This document shows, piece by piece, positions 1 through 8,105 of a DNA stretch of 64,000 nucleotides. Origin of the DNA: Bradyrhizobium sp. KBS0727 (GTDB lineage Bacteria > Pseudomonadota > Alphaproteobacteria > Rhizobiales > Xanthobacteraceae). Location of the stretch: positions 1,607,501 through 1,671,500 of the forward strand of contig NZ_CP042176.1 of the NCBI RefSeq assembly GCF_005937885.2, written 5' to 3'. Every line of letters begins with the position of its first letter. The first letter of the stretch is position 1. The notes below the pieces were generated by a model that saw only the letters and a program-made list of their open reading frames with translations, ran no database searches and was not told the origin of the DNA. The position numbers and the translations under genes were made by a program.

Positions 1-2
1 TC

Positions 3-101
3 CCGTTGCATCAGGCCGAACGCATTCGCGAAGCCGTGCTGAAGCTCGAAACCCATTCCGTCACCGAGATCGCGGCCTTGCTGCGATCCACAACAAACTG
101 A
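3..101 (+). CDS. C-terminal end of an unidentified protein (cut by window edge)
   Basis: An open frame enters from the left edge and ends at a TGA 20 bases before the next start codon. The 32 visible residues (ending AALLRSTTN) look like a helical C-terminus, with a run of Ala, Leu, Arg and Glu. Too little is visible to name a family. The short gap to the tcuA-like gene suggests both belong to one transcript that starts outside the window. It could be another enzyme of the same catabolic island. Confidence 0.5.
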   Translation, partial: PLHQAERIREAVLKLETHSVTEIAALLRSTTN

Positions 102-121
102 TCAATCAGGAGAGCGAAGTT

Positions 122-1606
122 ATGAGTACGTATGACGTCATCGTGGTCGGCGCCGGCAACGCTGCATTGGCTGCCGCCGTTTCCGCCAAGGAGAATGGTG
201 CCGAGCGCGTCGTGGTGATCGAGAAGGCGCCGCGGGAGATGCGCGGCGGCAACACCCATTGGAGCGGTGGCGTGCTGCGCTTTGCGTTCGACGATCCCCG
301 CGAGATCGGTGAGCTGCTGCCAGACGTCGAAGAGGAGTTCGAGAATTTCTACGACGGCATCTCGCCTTATCCGAAGGAAGACTTTCACGGCGACCTGATG
401 CGCGTCACCAGCGGACGCACCGATCCGGTGCTGTCGAAATTGCTGGTCCACAATTCCTTTGACACCGTGAAGTGGATGAAGAAGGTCGGCGGCATCAAGA
501 TGGAGCCGGCGATCACACTGTCTGCGGTCAAGAAGGACAACGTCATGGTGTGGGCGCGCGGCCTCGTTGTGCGTGCCGAGCATGAGGGCGTTGGCCTGTC
601 GCGGAGCTGGTTCGCCACCGCCGAGCGGCTCGGCATCGAAATTCGCTACGGCACCGCGGCGGTCGAACTGTTGATCGGAGACGACGGCAGGGTCAACGGC
701 GTCAAGGTGCGCGACGACGACGGCATGTCGGTGCTGAACGCCCGTTCGATCGTTCTTGGCTGCGGCGGCTTCGAAGCCAATGTGCAGATGCGCACCCAGC
801 ATATCGGCCCGCTGGTCGGCGCGGCCAAGGTGCGGGGAACACCGCACAATCAGGGCGACGGCCTGCGGATGGCGATGAACGTCGGCGCCATGCCATGGGG
901 ACAGTGGAGCGGTTGCCACGCCACGCCGATCAGTGCGGACTGGGGCGAGTTTGCGCCGCGCGAGCTCACCGATCGCAGTAATCGTCTGAGCTACGTCTAT
1001 GGCATCATGCTCAACCGCAAGGGCAAGCGCTTTGTCGACGAGGGCGAGGACGGCGCGCTGTTCACCTATGCCAAGTTCGGCCGCGCGATCTTGGCCGAAC
1101 CCGGCGCCAAGGCCTGGCAGATCTTCGACTCGCGGGTGATCCATCTGCTCGAGCCGCGTTACCAGACCAGCAAGCCGATTACGGCGAACACGCTGGAAGA
1201 CCTCATCGAACAGCTCGACTTCGACGACAAGGCGCAGGCTTTGAAGACCGTCGACGAATACAATGCCCACGCCCGTGAGATGGACGACGGCTTCGATCCG
1301 ACCAAGAAGGACGGCCTGTCCAGCAAGGGGCTCGATCTCGAAAAAACCAACTGGGCGCTTCGCGTCGCCAAGCCGCCGTTCTATGCCTACAGCGCCACCG
1401 GCGGCATCACCTTCACGTTCGGCGGGTTGAAGGTGAACGAAACCGCGCAGGTGATCGGTACCGACTGGAGGCCGATCAAGGGGCTTTTCTGCTGCGGCGA
1501 AATGGTCGGCGGCCTGTTCTACGACAACTATCCGGCTGGTACCGGGCTGGTCTCGGGGGCGACGTTCGGGCGGATTGCCGGACGTAGCGCGGCCGCGGCC
1601 GATTAA
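122..1606 (+). CDS. tcuA: FAD-dependent tricarballylate dehydrogenase-like protein (copy 1)
   Basis: A 494-residue member of the FAD_binding_2 (fumarate reductase/succinate dehydrogenase flavoprotein) family, closest in style to TcuA, which oxidises tricarballylate to cis-aconitate. The N-terminus has the dinucleotide-binding motif GAGNAA (residues 10-15), an acidic strand end (VVIEK), and the RGGNTHWSGG segment (41-50) typical of this family. The C-terminus has the second FAD-contacting segment, with YPAGTGLVSG near residue 475. No TcuB-type electron-transfer partner is encoded beside it. It is followed after 24 bases by the PrpD-like gene, so the two are probably co-transcribed. A paralogue lies at 8106-9608. 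The true substrate may be another tricarboxylate or an unrelated enone or alkane acid. Confidence 0.85.
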   Translation: MSTYDVIVVGAGNAALAAAVSAKENGAERVVVIEKAPREMRGGNTHWSGGVLRFAFDDPREIGELLPDVEEEFENFYDGISPYPKEDFHGDLMRVTSGRTDPVLSKLLVHNSFDTVKWMKKVGGIKMEPAITLSAVKKDNVMVWARGLVVRAEHEGVGLSRSWFATAERLGIEIRYGTAAVELLIGDDGRVNGVKVRDDDGMSVLNARSIVLGCGGFEANVQMRTQHIGPLVGAAKVRGTPHNQGDGLRMAMNVGAMPWGQWSGCHATPISADWGEFAPRELTDRSNRLSYVYGIMLNRKGKRFVDEGEDGALFTYAKFGRAILAEPGAKAWQIFDSRVIHLLEPRYQTSKPITANTLEDLIEQLDFDDKAQALKTVDEYNAHAREMDDGFDPTKKDGLSSKGLDLEKTNWALRVAKPPFYAYSATGGITFTFGGLKVNETAQVIGTDWRPIKGLFCCGEMVGGLFYDNYPAGTGLVSGATFGRIAGRSAAAAD

Positions 1607-1630
1607 GAGCGTACGAACGGGAGAAGCAAC

Positions 1631-3145
1631 ATGAGCGACGTATCTTTGGCATCGGTGAAAGCAAACCCTGCAACACTGCTAGGCGGTTCTTCCGGTATCA
1701 CGCTGCTTCAGAACCTGGCGCAGCATGTTCTCGCCTTTGACAAGCGTCAGCTCACCAAGGGCGCGGTCGCGCAAGCGCGGACGTGTATCCTCGATGCGAT
1801 CGGCGTAACCTTGGCGGGATATCCGGAACCCTGCACGCAGATCCTGCTGAAAACCCCGGGCGTAGCGACAGCGCCGGGGCCTTCGCTGATCTTCGGCTCG
1901 GCGCGGCGCACCAGCGCGCTGGATGCCGGGCTGATCAACGGCGCCGCGTCGCATGCGCTCGATTTCGACGATTTCAGCGGCATCATGGGCGGCCATCATT
2001 CGGTGCCGCTGGTATCGACGCTGCTGGCGCTCGCCGAGGAGCGCGGCGGCACCGGCCAGGATATCGTGGCGGCGTATGTGATCGGCGTCGAGGTCGAGAT
2101 CAGGTTGGCGCGCGCCGTCAACTTCCACCATTATGACAAGGGCTGGCACCCGACTGCGACGCTCGGCGTGTTCGGCGCCGCGGCGGCCGCCTGCCATCTG
2201 ATGAAGCTCGATCATTCAAAGACCACGATGGCGCTGTGTATCGCGGCATCGCTCGCCAGCGGCCTGAAGTCGAATTTCGGCACCATGACCAAGCCGTTGC
2301 ATATCGGCCAGTGCTGCCGCAACGGCCTGCTCGCCGCGCTGCTGGCCGAGGGCGGCTTTGATGCCGCCACCGATGCCTTTGAGCATGCGCAGGGCTTCCT
2401 CAACGTCTTCAACGGGCCCGGTACGTTCGACACCGCAAAACTGTTCGAGAACTGGGGCCAGCCGTGGGAGATCGAAGCCAAGTCGATCGGGCTCAAGCAG
2501 TTTCCCTGCTGCGGCAGTACCCATCCCGCCATCAACATGGCGCTGAATTTACGCCGCGAGGAGAAGATCGACGCCGGCGACATCGCGCGCATCGAAGTGA
2601 TGCCGCATGGCCGGCGGCTGCGCCATACCAACACGCCGCATCCGCAGACATCGCTGGAAGCCAAGTTCAGCGTTCAATATGTCGTCGCGCGCGCGCTTCG
2701 TTACGGAGTCTTGCGCCTGAAAGACTTTGAAGGCGACGCGCACTTCGACCCCGAGATCGTGCGGCTGCTGGACCTGACGACGGCCAGCCCGCATCCTGAT
2801 ATGGCCGACGATGCCGAGCATCAATGGGGCGCCGAGGTGATCGTGACACTGAAAGACGGCAGGCGCCTGGCGCGGCGGGTCGACAATCTCGTCGGCCGGG
2901 GCGGGGATAACCCGATGAGTAGCAGCGAGTTGTGGGACAAGTTCAGCGATTGCGCGGCCCGCAGCCTGCCCCGCGAGCAGATTGCGCCGTTGTTCGAACG
3001 GCTGGAGACATTCGAAAAGATCACCGAGGTCGCGCAAGTCACGCGGCTGTTGGAAGTCAGCGAGTTGCACAAGGCTCCGGCCAAGAAGGTCGTGTTCGCC
3101 CCCCGCGGCGCGCAGGAGGCTCCTGAGACGACCTGGGTACCCTGA
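1631..3145 (+). CDS. MmgE/PrpD family protein
   Basis: A 504-residue protein of the MmgE/PrpD family, which includes 2-methylcitrate dehydratase (PrpD) and cis-aconitate decarboxylase. Family landmarks are visible: HALDFDD (108-114), GGHHSVP (120-126), GWHPTAT (171-177) and the TKPLHIG stretch (220-226) with the lysine and histidine of the active-site region. It is slightly longer than typical PrpD (about 480 residues). It sits directly behind the TcuA-like gene and in the same island as PrpF-like and methylisocitrate-lyase-like genes. This suggests hydration or dehydration of an aconitate-type tricarboxylate, although decarboxylation cannot be excluded from sequence alone. Confidence 0.88.
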   Translation: MSDVSLASVKANPATLLGGSSGITLLQNLAQHVLAFDKRQLTKGAVAQARTCILDAIGVTLAGYPEPCTQILLKTPGVATAPGPSLIFGSARRTSALDAGLINGAASHALDFDDFSGIMGGHHSVPLVSTLLALAEERGGTGQDIVAAYVIGVEVEIRLARAVNFHHYDKGWHPTATLGVFGAAAAACHLMKLDHSKTTMALCIAASLASGLKSNFGTMTKPLHIGQCCRNGLLAALLAEGGFDAATDAFEHAQGFLNVFNGPGTFDTAKLFENWGQPWEIEAKSIGLKQFPCCGSTHPAINMALNLRREEKIDAGDIARIEVMPHGRRLRHTNTPHPQTSLEAKFSVQYVVARALRYGVLRLKDFEGDAHFDPEIVRLLDLTTASPHPDMADDAEHQWGAEVIVTLKDGRRLARRVDNLVGRGGDNPMSSSELWDKFSDCAARSLPREQIAPLFERLETFEKITEVAQVTRLLEVSELHKAPAKKVVFAPRGAQEAPETTWVP

Positions 3146-3152
3146 AATGACA

Positions 3153-3180
3153 AGCGCCGCCGGTGTTTGCCGACGGCGCT
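3153..3180. terminator. Hairpin between convergent genes
   Basis: AGCGCCG (3153-3159) pairs perfectly with CGGCGCT (3174-3180) across a 14-base loop that contains a further short CCGG/CCG pairing. It lies just behind the PrpD-like stop codon and before the convergent MaoC-like stop. The following T-tract is weak, so termination is inferred from position and stem strength. Confidence 0.5.
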
Positions 3181-3196
3181 CGTTCGGGATGTGCTG

Positions 3197-3601
3197 TTAC
3201 TGCAAATCGATCGCGGCGCTGCCCAGCGCCAACAGGCGCTCGCCGCAGACGACGCGCAATTCGAAATGCGCGAGGCTCGCGGTCGTCTCGCCCACCACCA
3301 TTTCGAGCGTGACCGTCTCGCCAATTCTGGCGGGATCGAGAAACTTGGCCGTCAGTCGTCCGGTTCGGCTCCATGCGGCTTCGCCGAATAAATCGCAGAA
3401 CCAGGTTTCGAAGCGGGCCAGCAGCAGGGGCCCCTGTGCAATGACGCAGCCGAACTGGGTTTTGGCTGCGTAGGCGGCATCGTTGTGGACGGGCGCATCG
3501 GTGCCGAGCAGGGCACCGAAGTCGGTAAAGGCCTGAAGCGTGAGCGGCGGGCCGGGGCGCGTCAGCCGCTGTCCGGTCTTGAGATCATGTCGGTTCAGCA
3601 T
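3197..3601 (-). CDS. MaoC-like dehydratase/hydratase
   Basis: A 134-residue hot-dog-fold protein related to MaoC and R-specific enoyl-CoA hydratases. The N-terminal half carries the segment PVHNDAAYAAKTQFG, which corresponds to the D-x4-H hydratase motif region with altered residues. The ATG at 3601 was chosen because it forms an ATGCTGA overlap with the stop of the upstream gene, indicating translational coupling. The longer reading frame beginning at 3655 would run inside that gene. The pair probably forms a two-part hydratase (an N-type and a C-type hot-dog protein) acting on an enoyl-CoA or mesaconyl-CoA-like substrate. Confidence 0.75.
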   Translation of the reverse strand: MLNRHDLKTGQRLTRPGPPLTLQAFTDFGALLGTDAPVHNDAAYAAKTQFGCVIAQGPLLLARFETWFCDLFGEAAWSRTGRLTAKFLDPARIGETVTLEMVVGETTASLAHFELRVVCGERLLALGSAAIDLQ

Positions 3602-4101
3602 GGCCAGTACAGAATATGTTTGATCGTCATGATGGATCGCTGGTCGGTCGCGCAACGCACGTGCTGATCAAAGACGATGAAGCGTTTGTCGTTGCGGATG
3701 TACTTGTCGGCGATCACGATCGAGACCATCAGCGGCTCGCCGAGGCGGGCAGCGCTGTGCATCTCGATTTCCTCCTGCGCGTGCAACACGCCCGGTGGAA
3801 ATCTCAGCTGCTGCTTCAGCGCGCGGATTTCATTGAGCAGGAATGCCGGTATGCGGGTGCCGATCTCGGGCGTCGGACGTACCTCACCGATGCTGCGGTA
3901 GAAGCGGGCCACATCGTCGGCACTGATCGGGAGCGGCTGCGGCGGATAGGTGCGTCCGACCTCGATGTCGTCATAGCCGACGCCGGTCCATCCGCCCATG
4001 CGGCGGTCGGGCTCGGGCATGCTCATGCGCCGCGGCCTGCCTGCATCGTGGATGTTGTCGACCGGCGCATTTTCCGTAGTCCCCGCGTCCGAAGGCCGCA
4101 A
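3595..4101 (-). CDS. MaoC-like N-terminal (FAS1-type dehydratase) domain protein
   Basis: A protein of up to 168 residues with the pattern of a hot-dog 'MaoC N-terminal' dehydratase domain (YDDIEVGRTYPPQPLPISADDVARFY region), as in mesaconyl-CoA or 3-methylfumaryl-CoA hydratase-type proteins. The TTG at 4101 has an excellent ribosome site (GGAGG, nine bases upstream). An ATG at 4026 (MSMPEP) has no good site but lies closer to the conserved core. It overlaps the downstream MaoC gene by seven bases, so the two products are likely subunits of one hydratase. A copy of the AACTGT-type palindrome lies immediately upstream. Confidence 0.72.
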   Translation of the reverse strand: MRPSDAGTTENAPVDNIHDAGRPRRMSMPEPDRRMGGWTGVGYDDIEVGRTYPPQPLPISADDVARFYRSIGEVRPTPEIGTRIPAFLLNEIRALKQQLRFPPGVLHAQEEIEMHSAARLGEPLMVSIVIADKYIRNDKRFIVFDQHVRCATDQRSIMTIKHILYWPC

Positions 4102-4117
4102 CGTAGGGGACCTCCAA

Positions 4118-4133
4118 AAGATGTCAACAGTTT
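4118..4133. promoter_or_regulatory. Candidate GntR operator (site 1, degenerate left arm)
   Basis: The sequence AAGATGT-CA-ACAGTTT matches the AAACTGT-NN-ACAGTTT palindrome found upstream of other operons of the island, with a perfect right arm and five of seven bases in the left arm. It lies in the divergent region between the MaoC-like pair and the acyl-CoA dehydrogenase. TTGACA on the minus strand (4127-4122) overlaps it and may be a -35 element. Confidence 0.5.
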
Positions 4134-4216
4134 TCAGATGACATAGAAAGGCAGGGCGGGGTAGGGTGAAACCATGCGGCCGAATGGCCCATCAAGAAAC
4201 GCTCAAAGGAAACGCA

Positions 4217-5374
4217 ATGCCGCTGTTCAACGATTTTGGTTTCACCGACGAACAAAAACTGATGCGCCAGAGCCTGCTTGCTTTGGCCGAACAGCATCTG
4301 CCGGTGGAAAAAATCCGACAGCTCGACCGCGATGCCGGCTGGCCGACCGAAGCGTATCAGGCGCTGGCCAAGGGCGGATGGCTGGGCCTGCCCTATCCCG
4401 AGGAATACGGCGGACTCGGCGGCAGCTACAAGGACATGGCGATCCTGCTCGAGACGCTGTCCTATCACTATGCCTGTCTCGGCACGACCTACATGACCAG
4501 CGCGATCTATGCCGGCCTGCAACTGCTCTACAACGGCAGCGAATATCTCAAGCAGACCTACATGGTGCCGATGATCAAGGGCGACATCTACATCGCCTTT
4601 GCGCTGACCGAGCCGCAGACCGGATCGGATGCCGCGTCGATCAAGACCAATGCCGTGCGCGACGGCGATGACTACGTCATCCGCGGCCAAAAATGGTTCA
4701 TCACCTCGGCCCATGTTGCCGACTACATCGTGCTGGTGGTCAAGACCGATCCCTCGGCGAAGCCGGCGCATGACGGCTTCAGCCTGTTCCTGGTCGACGC
4801 CAAGGCAAAGGGCGTCTCGATCCGACCGATCGAAACCATGGGGCGTCACACCACCCACACCAACCAGATATTCTTCGACGAGGTCAGGGTGCCCGCGCGC
4901 AACCTGATCGGCGAGCAGAATCGCGGCTGGAAAATTCTGATGCGCGGCCTGAACCTCGAACGGATGGCGATTGCCGCCTGCGGCGCCGGCAACGCACAGA
5001 AGGCGATCGATATCGCGCAGGACTATGCGACCCAGCGCATTCAGTTCGACCGTCCGATCAGCAAGTTCCAGGTGATCTCGCACAAGCTGGCGGACATGCG
5101 GATCAAGGCCGAGATCGCTCGTCTCGTCACCTATCGGACCGCGGAGATGATGGACGCCGGATACGATACGCGGATGGAAACCGCGATCGCCAAGATCGTC
5201 GCCACCGACAACGATTTCGAATGCGCCCATATCGGCATGCAGGTGATGGGCGGCGCCGGCTTCTCGATGGAGCACGACATGCAGCGGTTGTTCCGGGACT
5301 CGCGGCTCGGACCGATCGGCGGCGGCAGCAACGAAATTCAGCGCAACATCATCGCCAAGCTGATGGGACTCTAG
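4217..5374 (+). CDS. Acyl-CoA dehydrogenase
   Basis: A 385-residue acyl-CoA dehydrogenase that introduces an alpha,beta double bond into an acyl-CoA and passes electrons to ETF. Family marks are FALTEPQTGSDAAS in the FAD-binding beta domain, WFITSAHVAD, and the C-terminal MGGAGFSMEHDMQRLFRDSR. The start at 4217 follows AAAGGA at the right distance; the frame could begin at 4166 but without a ribosome site. The usual YEGT-type segment carrying the catalytic Glu of short- and medium-chain enzymes reads IGGGSNE here, so the base may be elsewhere. It is followed after 26 bases by a MaoC hydratase, giving a desaturate-then-hydrate pair. Confidence 0.88.
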   Translation: MPLFNDFGFTDEQKLMRQSLLALAEQHLPVEKIRQLDRDAGWPTEAYQALAKGGWLGLPYPEEYGGLGGSYKDMAILLETLSYHYACLGTTYMTSAIYAGLQLLYNGSEYLKQTYMVPMIKGDIYIAFALTEPQTGSDAASIKTNAVRDGDDYVIRGQKWFITSAHVADYIVLVVKTDPSAKPAHDGFSLFLVDAKAKGVSIRPIETMGRHTTHTNQIFFDEVRVPARNLIGEQNRGWKILMRGLNLERMAIAACGAGNAQKAIDIAQDYATQRIQFDRPISKFQVISHKLADMRIKAEIARLVTYRTAEMMDAGYDTRMETAIAKIVATDNDFECAHIGMQVMGGAGFSMEHDMQRLFRDSRLGPIGGGSNEIQRNIIAKLMGL

Positions 5375-5400
5375 GTTTGGACGCAACGGAGACCGTGGAT

Positions 5401-5871
5401 ATGACCGACGTTCCCGCCCCACGCGGCATGTATTTCGAGGACTTCGAAATCAACCAGGTTTTGCAAACCGGCCGCCGCACCATTACGTCGACCGACATCG
5501 TCAACTTTGCCTGCCTGTCCGGCGACTTCAACGACGTCCACGCCAACCACGAATACTGCAAGACCACGCCGTTCGGCGAGCCGATCGCGCATGGACCGCT
5601 GGTATTCGCCGTGGCGGCCGGGCTGAACTACGCCTCCGGGATCAACGACGGCACGCTGATCGCGCTGCTCGGCATCGACAAGTGGCGGATGAAGAAGCCG
5701 GTCAAGCACGGCGATACCATTTACGTGCGCACCACCGTCACCGGCAAGCGCGAGACCAGCCAGCCCGACCGCGGCGTGGTGACCTTTGGGCGGGCGTTCG
5801 TCAACCAGCACGGCGAAGAGGTGCAGGAGATGGAAGTGACGATCATGTACCGGCGACGGCCCAAAGGCTGA
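5401..5871 (+). CDS. MaoC family (R)-specific enoyl-CoA hydratase-like protein
   Basis: A 156-residue MaoC dehydratase. It has the full hydratase motif region: GDFNDVHANHEYCKTTPFG followed by IAHGPLVFAVAAGL, containing the catalytic Asp and His of R-hydratases. The start is the ATG at 5401; the longer upstream frame lies inside the acyl-CoA dehydrogenase gene. The product probably hydrates the enoyl-CoA produced by that enzyme. The gene is followed after 38 bases by the Bug-type binding protein and is likely in one operon with both neighbours. Confidence 0.88.
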   Translation: MTDVPAPRGMYFEDFEINQVLQTGRRTITSTDIVNFACLSGDFNDVHANHEYCKTTPFGEPIAHGPLVFAVAAGLNYASGINDGTLIALLGIDKWRMKKPVKHGDTIYVRTTVTGKRETSQPDRGVVTFGRAFVNQHGEEVQEMEVTIMYRRRPKG

Positions 5872-5909
5872 TCTCTCGCTGCATAAACAAGAAAACAGGG
5901 AAGAACGAA

Positions 5910-6887
5910 ATGAAGATCAGCCGGAAACTCGGAGCACTGTTGCTGGCGCTGACGGCGATGGGCGGCATCGCCAACGCCGAAAGCTACCCGACCAAGGCCG
6001 TGAAGCTGGTAGTCGGCTTCGCGCCCGGCGGCACCATCGACGTCGTCGCGCGCATCGTTGCCGACAAGCTCGGCAGCAAGCTCGGAAAACCCTTCGTGGT
6101 CGAGAACCGCAGCGGAGCCAACGGCATTCTCGCAGCGACAGCGGTGGCGCAGTCGGACCCGGACGGCTACACCATCTTCGTCAGCAACAGTTCCACCATC
6201 ACGCTGAACCCGACGCTGTTCAAAGACCTCAAATACAATCCCGAGCGCGACTTCGCGCCGATCACGACGGTGATTTCGGTGCCGCTGATCCTGGCCGTCG
6301 ACACCACCAATCCGCAGACGGCAGGGATCAAGACCCTTGCTGATCTCGTCGCGCTGGCGAAGTCGAAGCCGGGCATGGTGACCTACGGGTCGGCGGGCAA
6401 CGGCAACATCACCCATCTGGCATTCGAACTGCTGAGCCAGAAGGCCGGCATCCAGATGCTGCATGTTCCCTATCGCGGCGCCGCGGCGGCGGAAGTCGGC
6501 CTGCTCGGGCATGAGGTGATGGTGGCGTTCGATACGCTATCCGCCGTGCAGCTTGTGAATGCCGGAAAGTTTCGCGCGCTGGCGGTTTCGTCGAGTGAGC
6601 GACTGGCGTCGCTGCCGGATGTGCCGACCATCGCCGAACTCGGCTATCCCGGCTTCGATGTGACGTTCTGGGTCGGCCTGTTTGTGCCGAAGGCCACGCC
6701 AACCGCCACCGTCGATCTCTTGAACAAGGAGATCGTGACGGCGGCGACCGAGGCCGCCGTGCGCGAACGCCTGGAGCCGCAGGGCAACGTCCTGACGCTC
6801 TCGCAGGCCGCGTTCGCCGAGAAGATACAAAAGGAGACCAGGGAACTGGCCGACGTGGTCGCCAAGGCCAACATCAAGGCGGAGTAG
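5910..6887 (+). CDS. Tripartite tricarboxylate transporter (Bug/TctC) solute-binding protein
   Basis: A 325-residue periplasmic binding protein of the Bug/TctC family. It has a Sec signal peptide (MKISRKLGALLLALTAMGG, cleavage after ANA), the SYPTKAVKLVVGFAPGGTID ligand-loop start and the PYRGAAAAE motif, both hallmarks of Bug receptors. The ATG at 5910 begins the signal peptide. These receptors capture carboxylates such as citrate or tricarballylate. No TctA or TctB membrane subunits are encoded nearby, so this is an orphan receptor, as is common in such genomes. Its placement supports a carboxylate substrate for the island. Confidence 0.9.
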   Translation: MKISRKLGALLLALTAMGGIANAESYPTKAVKLVVGFAPGGTIDVVARIVADKLGSKLGKPFVVENRSGANGILAATAVAQSDPDGYTIFVSNSSTITLNPTLFKDLKYNPERDFAPITTVISVPLILAVDTTNPQTAGIKTLADLVALAKSKPGMVTYGSAGNGNITHLAFELLSQKAGIQMLHVPYRGAAAAEVGLLGHEVMVAFDTLSAVQLVNAGKFRALAVSSSERLASLPDVPTIAELGYPGFDVTFWVGLFVPKATPTATVDLLNKEIVTAATEAAVRERLEPQGNVLTLSQAAFAEKIQKETRELADVVAKANIKAE

Positions 6888-6895
6888 TGGTCTGC

Positions 6896-6944
6896 ACCTC
6901 CCTGACGGCCGGCTAGGCGTGAACCGGCCACCAGAGAGGGAGGT
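6896..6944. terminator. Bidirectional hairpin between convergent genes
   Basis: A two-step inverted repeat: outer arms ACCTCCCT (6896-6903) and AGGGAGGT (6937-6944), inner arms GGCCGG (6907-6912) and CCGGCC (6924-6929). It fills the 60-base gap between the Bug receptor and the convergent dehydrogenase gene, as expected for a shared terminator. Confidence 0.6.
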
Positions 6945-6947
6945 CGA

Positions 6948-7832
6948 CTAGTTTTTCGGCTTGGCCCAGTTCTGGTACATCGCCAGCAGCGAGACGATGT
7001 CCTGGCCGCGAAACCCTTCGGCCAGCGCCAGCGCATACATTTCGCGGGTCGCGGAAGCCGAAGGCGTCGGCATCCGCGTCATGCGCCCGAGCTCGACGCC
7101 GAGCGCGAGGTCCTTTTCACCCAACTCCATCTTGAACCCGGGCGAGAAGTCGCCCTTGATCGCATTCGGGAAGCGCTTGGTGAAATGATGCGAGCGGCCG
7201 CCGCTCACCGACAGCACGTCGTAGAGCTTCTCCGGCTCGACGCCGGCGGCGACGCCGAGCGCAAACGCTTCGGCTGCGACCAGCACGTTGCCCATCGACA
7301 TCATGTTGTTGACGATCTTGACGACCTTGGCGGTGCCGACGCCGCCGGTATATTTCCACTCGTTGCCGAGCAGTTTCAGGATCGGTTCGGCGCGGGTGAC
7401 GTCGGCCCTGTCGCCGCCGGCGATCAGGATCAACTTGCCGGCGCGTGCCTCGTTGGGGCTGCCACTGACCGGGCAATCGACCACCGCGATGCCGCGCGCG
7501 GCGGCGGCTTCGGCCGCCTGCCGCATGGTCTGCGGATCGATGGTCGAGAGTTCGATGCACAGCGTGCCCTTGGCGGCATGGGCGACGATCCCCTCGGCGC
7601 CGAGCCAGGCTTCCGTCACTGCTTTCGGGTCGGGCAGGCTGGTCAGCACGATCGAACGGCCTGACAGCGCCTCCGCGATGCTCGATGCCATCGCAAAACC
7701 GTCCTTGGTCAGGCGCGCGCGCTGCTCGGCGTTGACGTCGTAGCCGACGACGTCAAGGCCGGATTCCTTGAGCCGTCCGGCCATCCCGGATCCCATCTGC
7801 CCCATTCCGATGACCGCGACCTTCTCAAACAT
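6948..7832 (-). CDS. 3-hydroxyisobutyrate dehydrogenase-like NAD(P)-dependent oxidoreductase
   Basis: A 294-residue beta-hydroxyacid dehydrogenase (HIBADH / tartronate semialdehyde reductase family). It has the Rossmann motif GMGQMGSGMA near the N-terminus, the substrate-binding segment DCPVSGSPNEARAGKL, and the catalytic-lysine segment GTAKVVKIVNNMM. The start at 7832 is preceded by GGGAG. It probably oxidises a hydroxyacid or reduces a semialdehyde produced by the pathway. It is transcribed away from the second tcuA gene; the shared 273-base upstream region contains operator site 2. Confidence 0.87.
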   Translation of the reverse strand: MFEKVAVIGMGQMGSGMAGRLKESGLDVVGYDVNAEQRARLTKDGFAMASSIAEALSGRSIVLTSLPDPKAVTEAWLGAEGIVAHAAKGTLCIELSTIDPQTMRQAAEAAAARGIAVVDCPVSGSPNEARAGKLILIAGGDRADVTRAEPILKLLGNEWKYTGGVGTAKVVKIVNNMMSMGNVLVAAEAFALGVAAGVEPEKLYDVLSVSGGRSHHFTKRFPNAIKGDFSPGFKMELGEKDLALGVELGRMTRMPTPSASATREMYALALAEGFRGQDIVSLLAMYQNWAKPKN

Positions 7833-7992
7833 TGTTTTTCTCCCGTTCTTCATTGGTTGCAAGGATTCTTGCAAGGCCGTGTCGCCCCGCCGAAGCTTGT
7901 TCGCCGGCCCCCTCTATACAGACAGGCTCGCCGTTAAGCGACGCCGTAGCCCCGCTGGCCGCGCAACGACGTGCGCCCATACCGCATAATGA

Positions 7993-8008
7993 AAACTGTA
8001 GACAGTTT
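7993..8008. promoter_or_regulatory. Candidate GntR operator (site 2)
   Basis: AAACTGT-AG-ACAGTTT is a perfect palindrome with seven-base arms around a two-base centre. It lies 98 bases before the second tcuA gene and within the divergent control region shared with the HIBADH-like gene. The TGT-NN-ACA core fits the general FadR-type GntR consensus (yGT-N-ACr). Confidence 0.65.
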
Positions 8009-8105
8009 GACGGGGCGGCGATACGGTCTGCCGCAATTCGACCGATCGCGCCCGCGACCCACTATCCGGCGGACCGGTTCGACGCGCACATCAAGGGAGA
8101 TGCAC

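Noticed and set aside
11..1270. Long minus-strand open frame (about 419 codons) over the tcuA-like gene
   Set aside because: It is the antisense shadow of a well-supported gene in GC-rich DNA; its protein is His/Asp/Arg-rich, without motifs or a ribosome site.
4124..5422. Minus-strand frame of about 432 codons over the acyl-CoA dehydrogenase
   Set aside because: Same antisense artefact; the + strand gene has clear family motifs.
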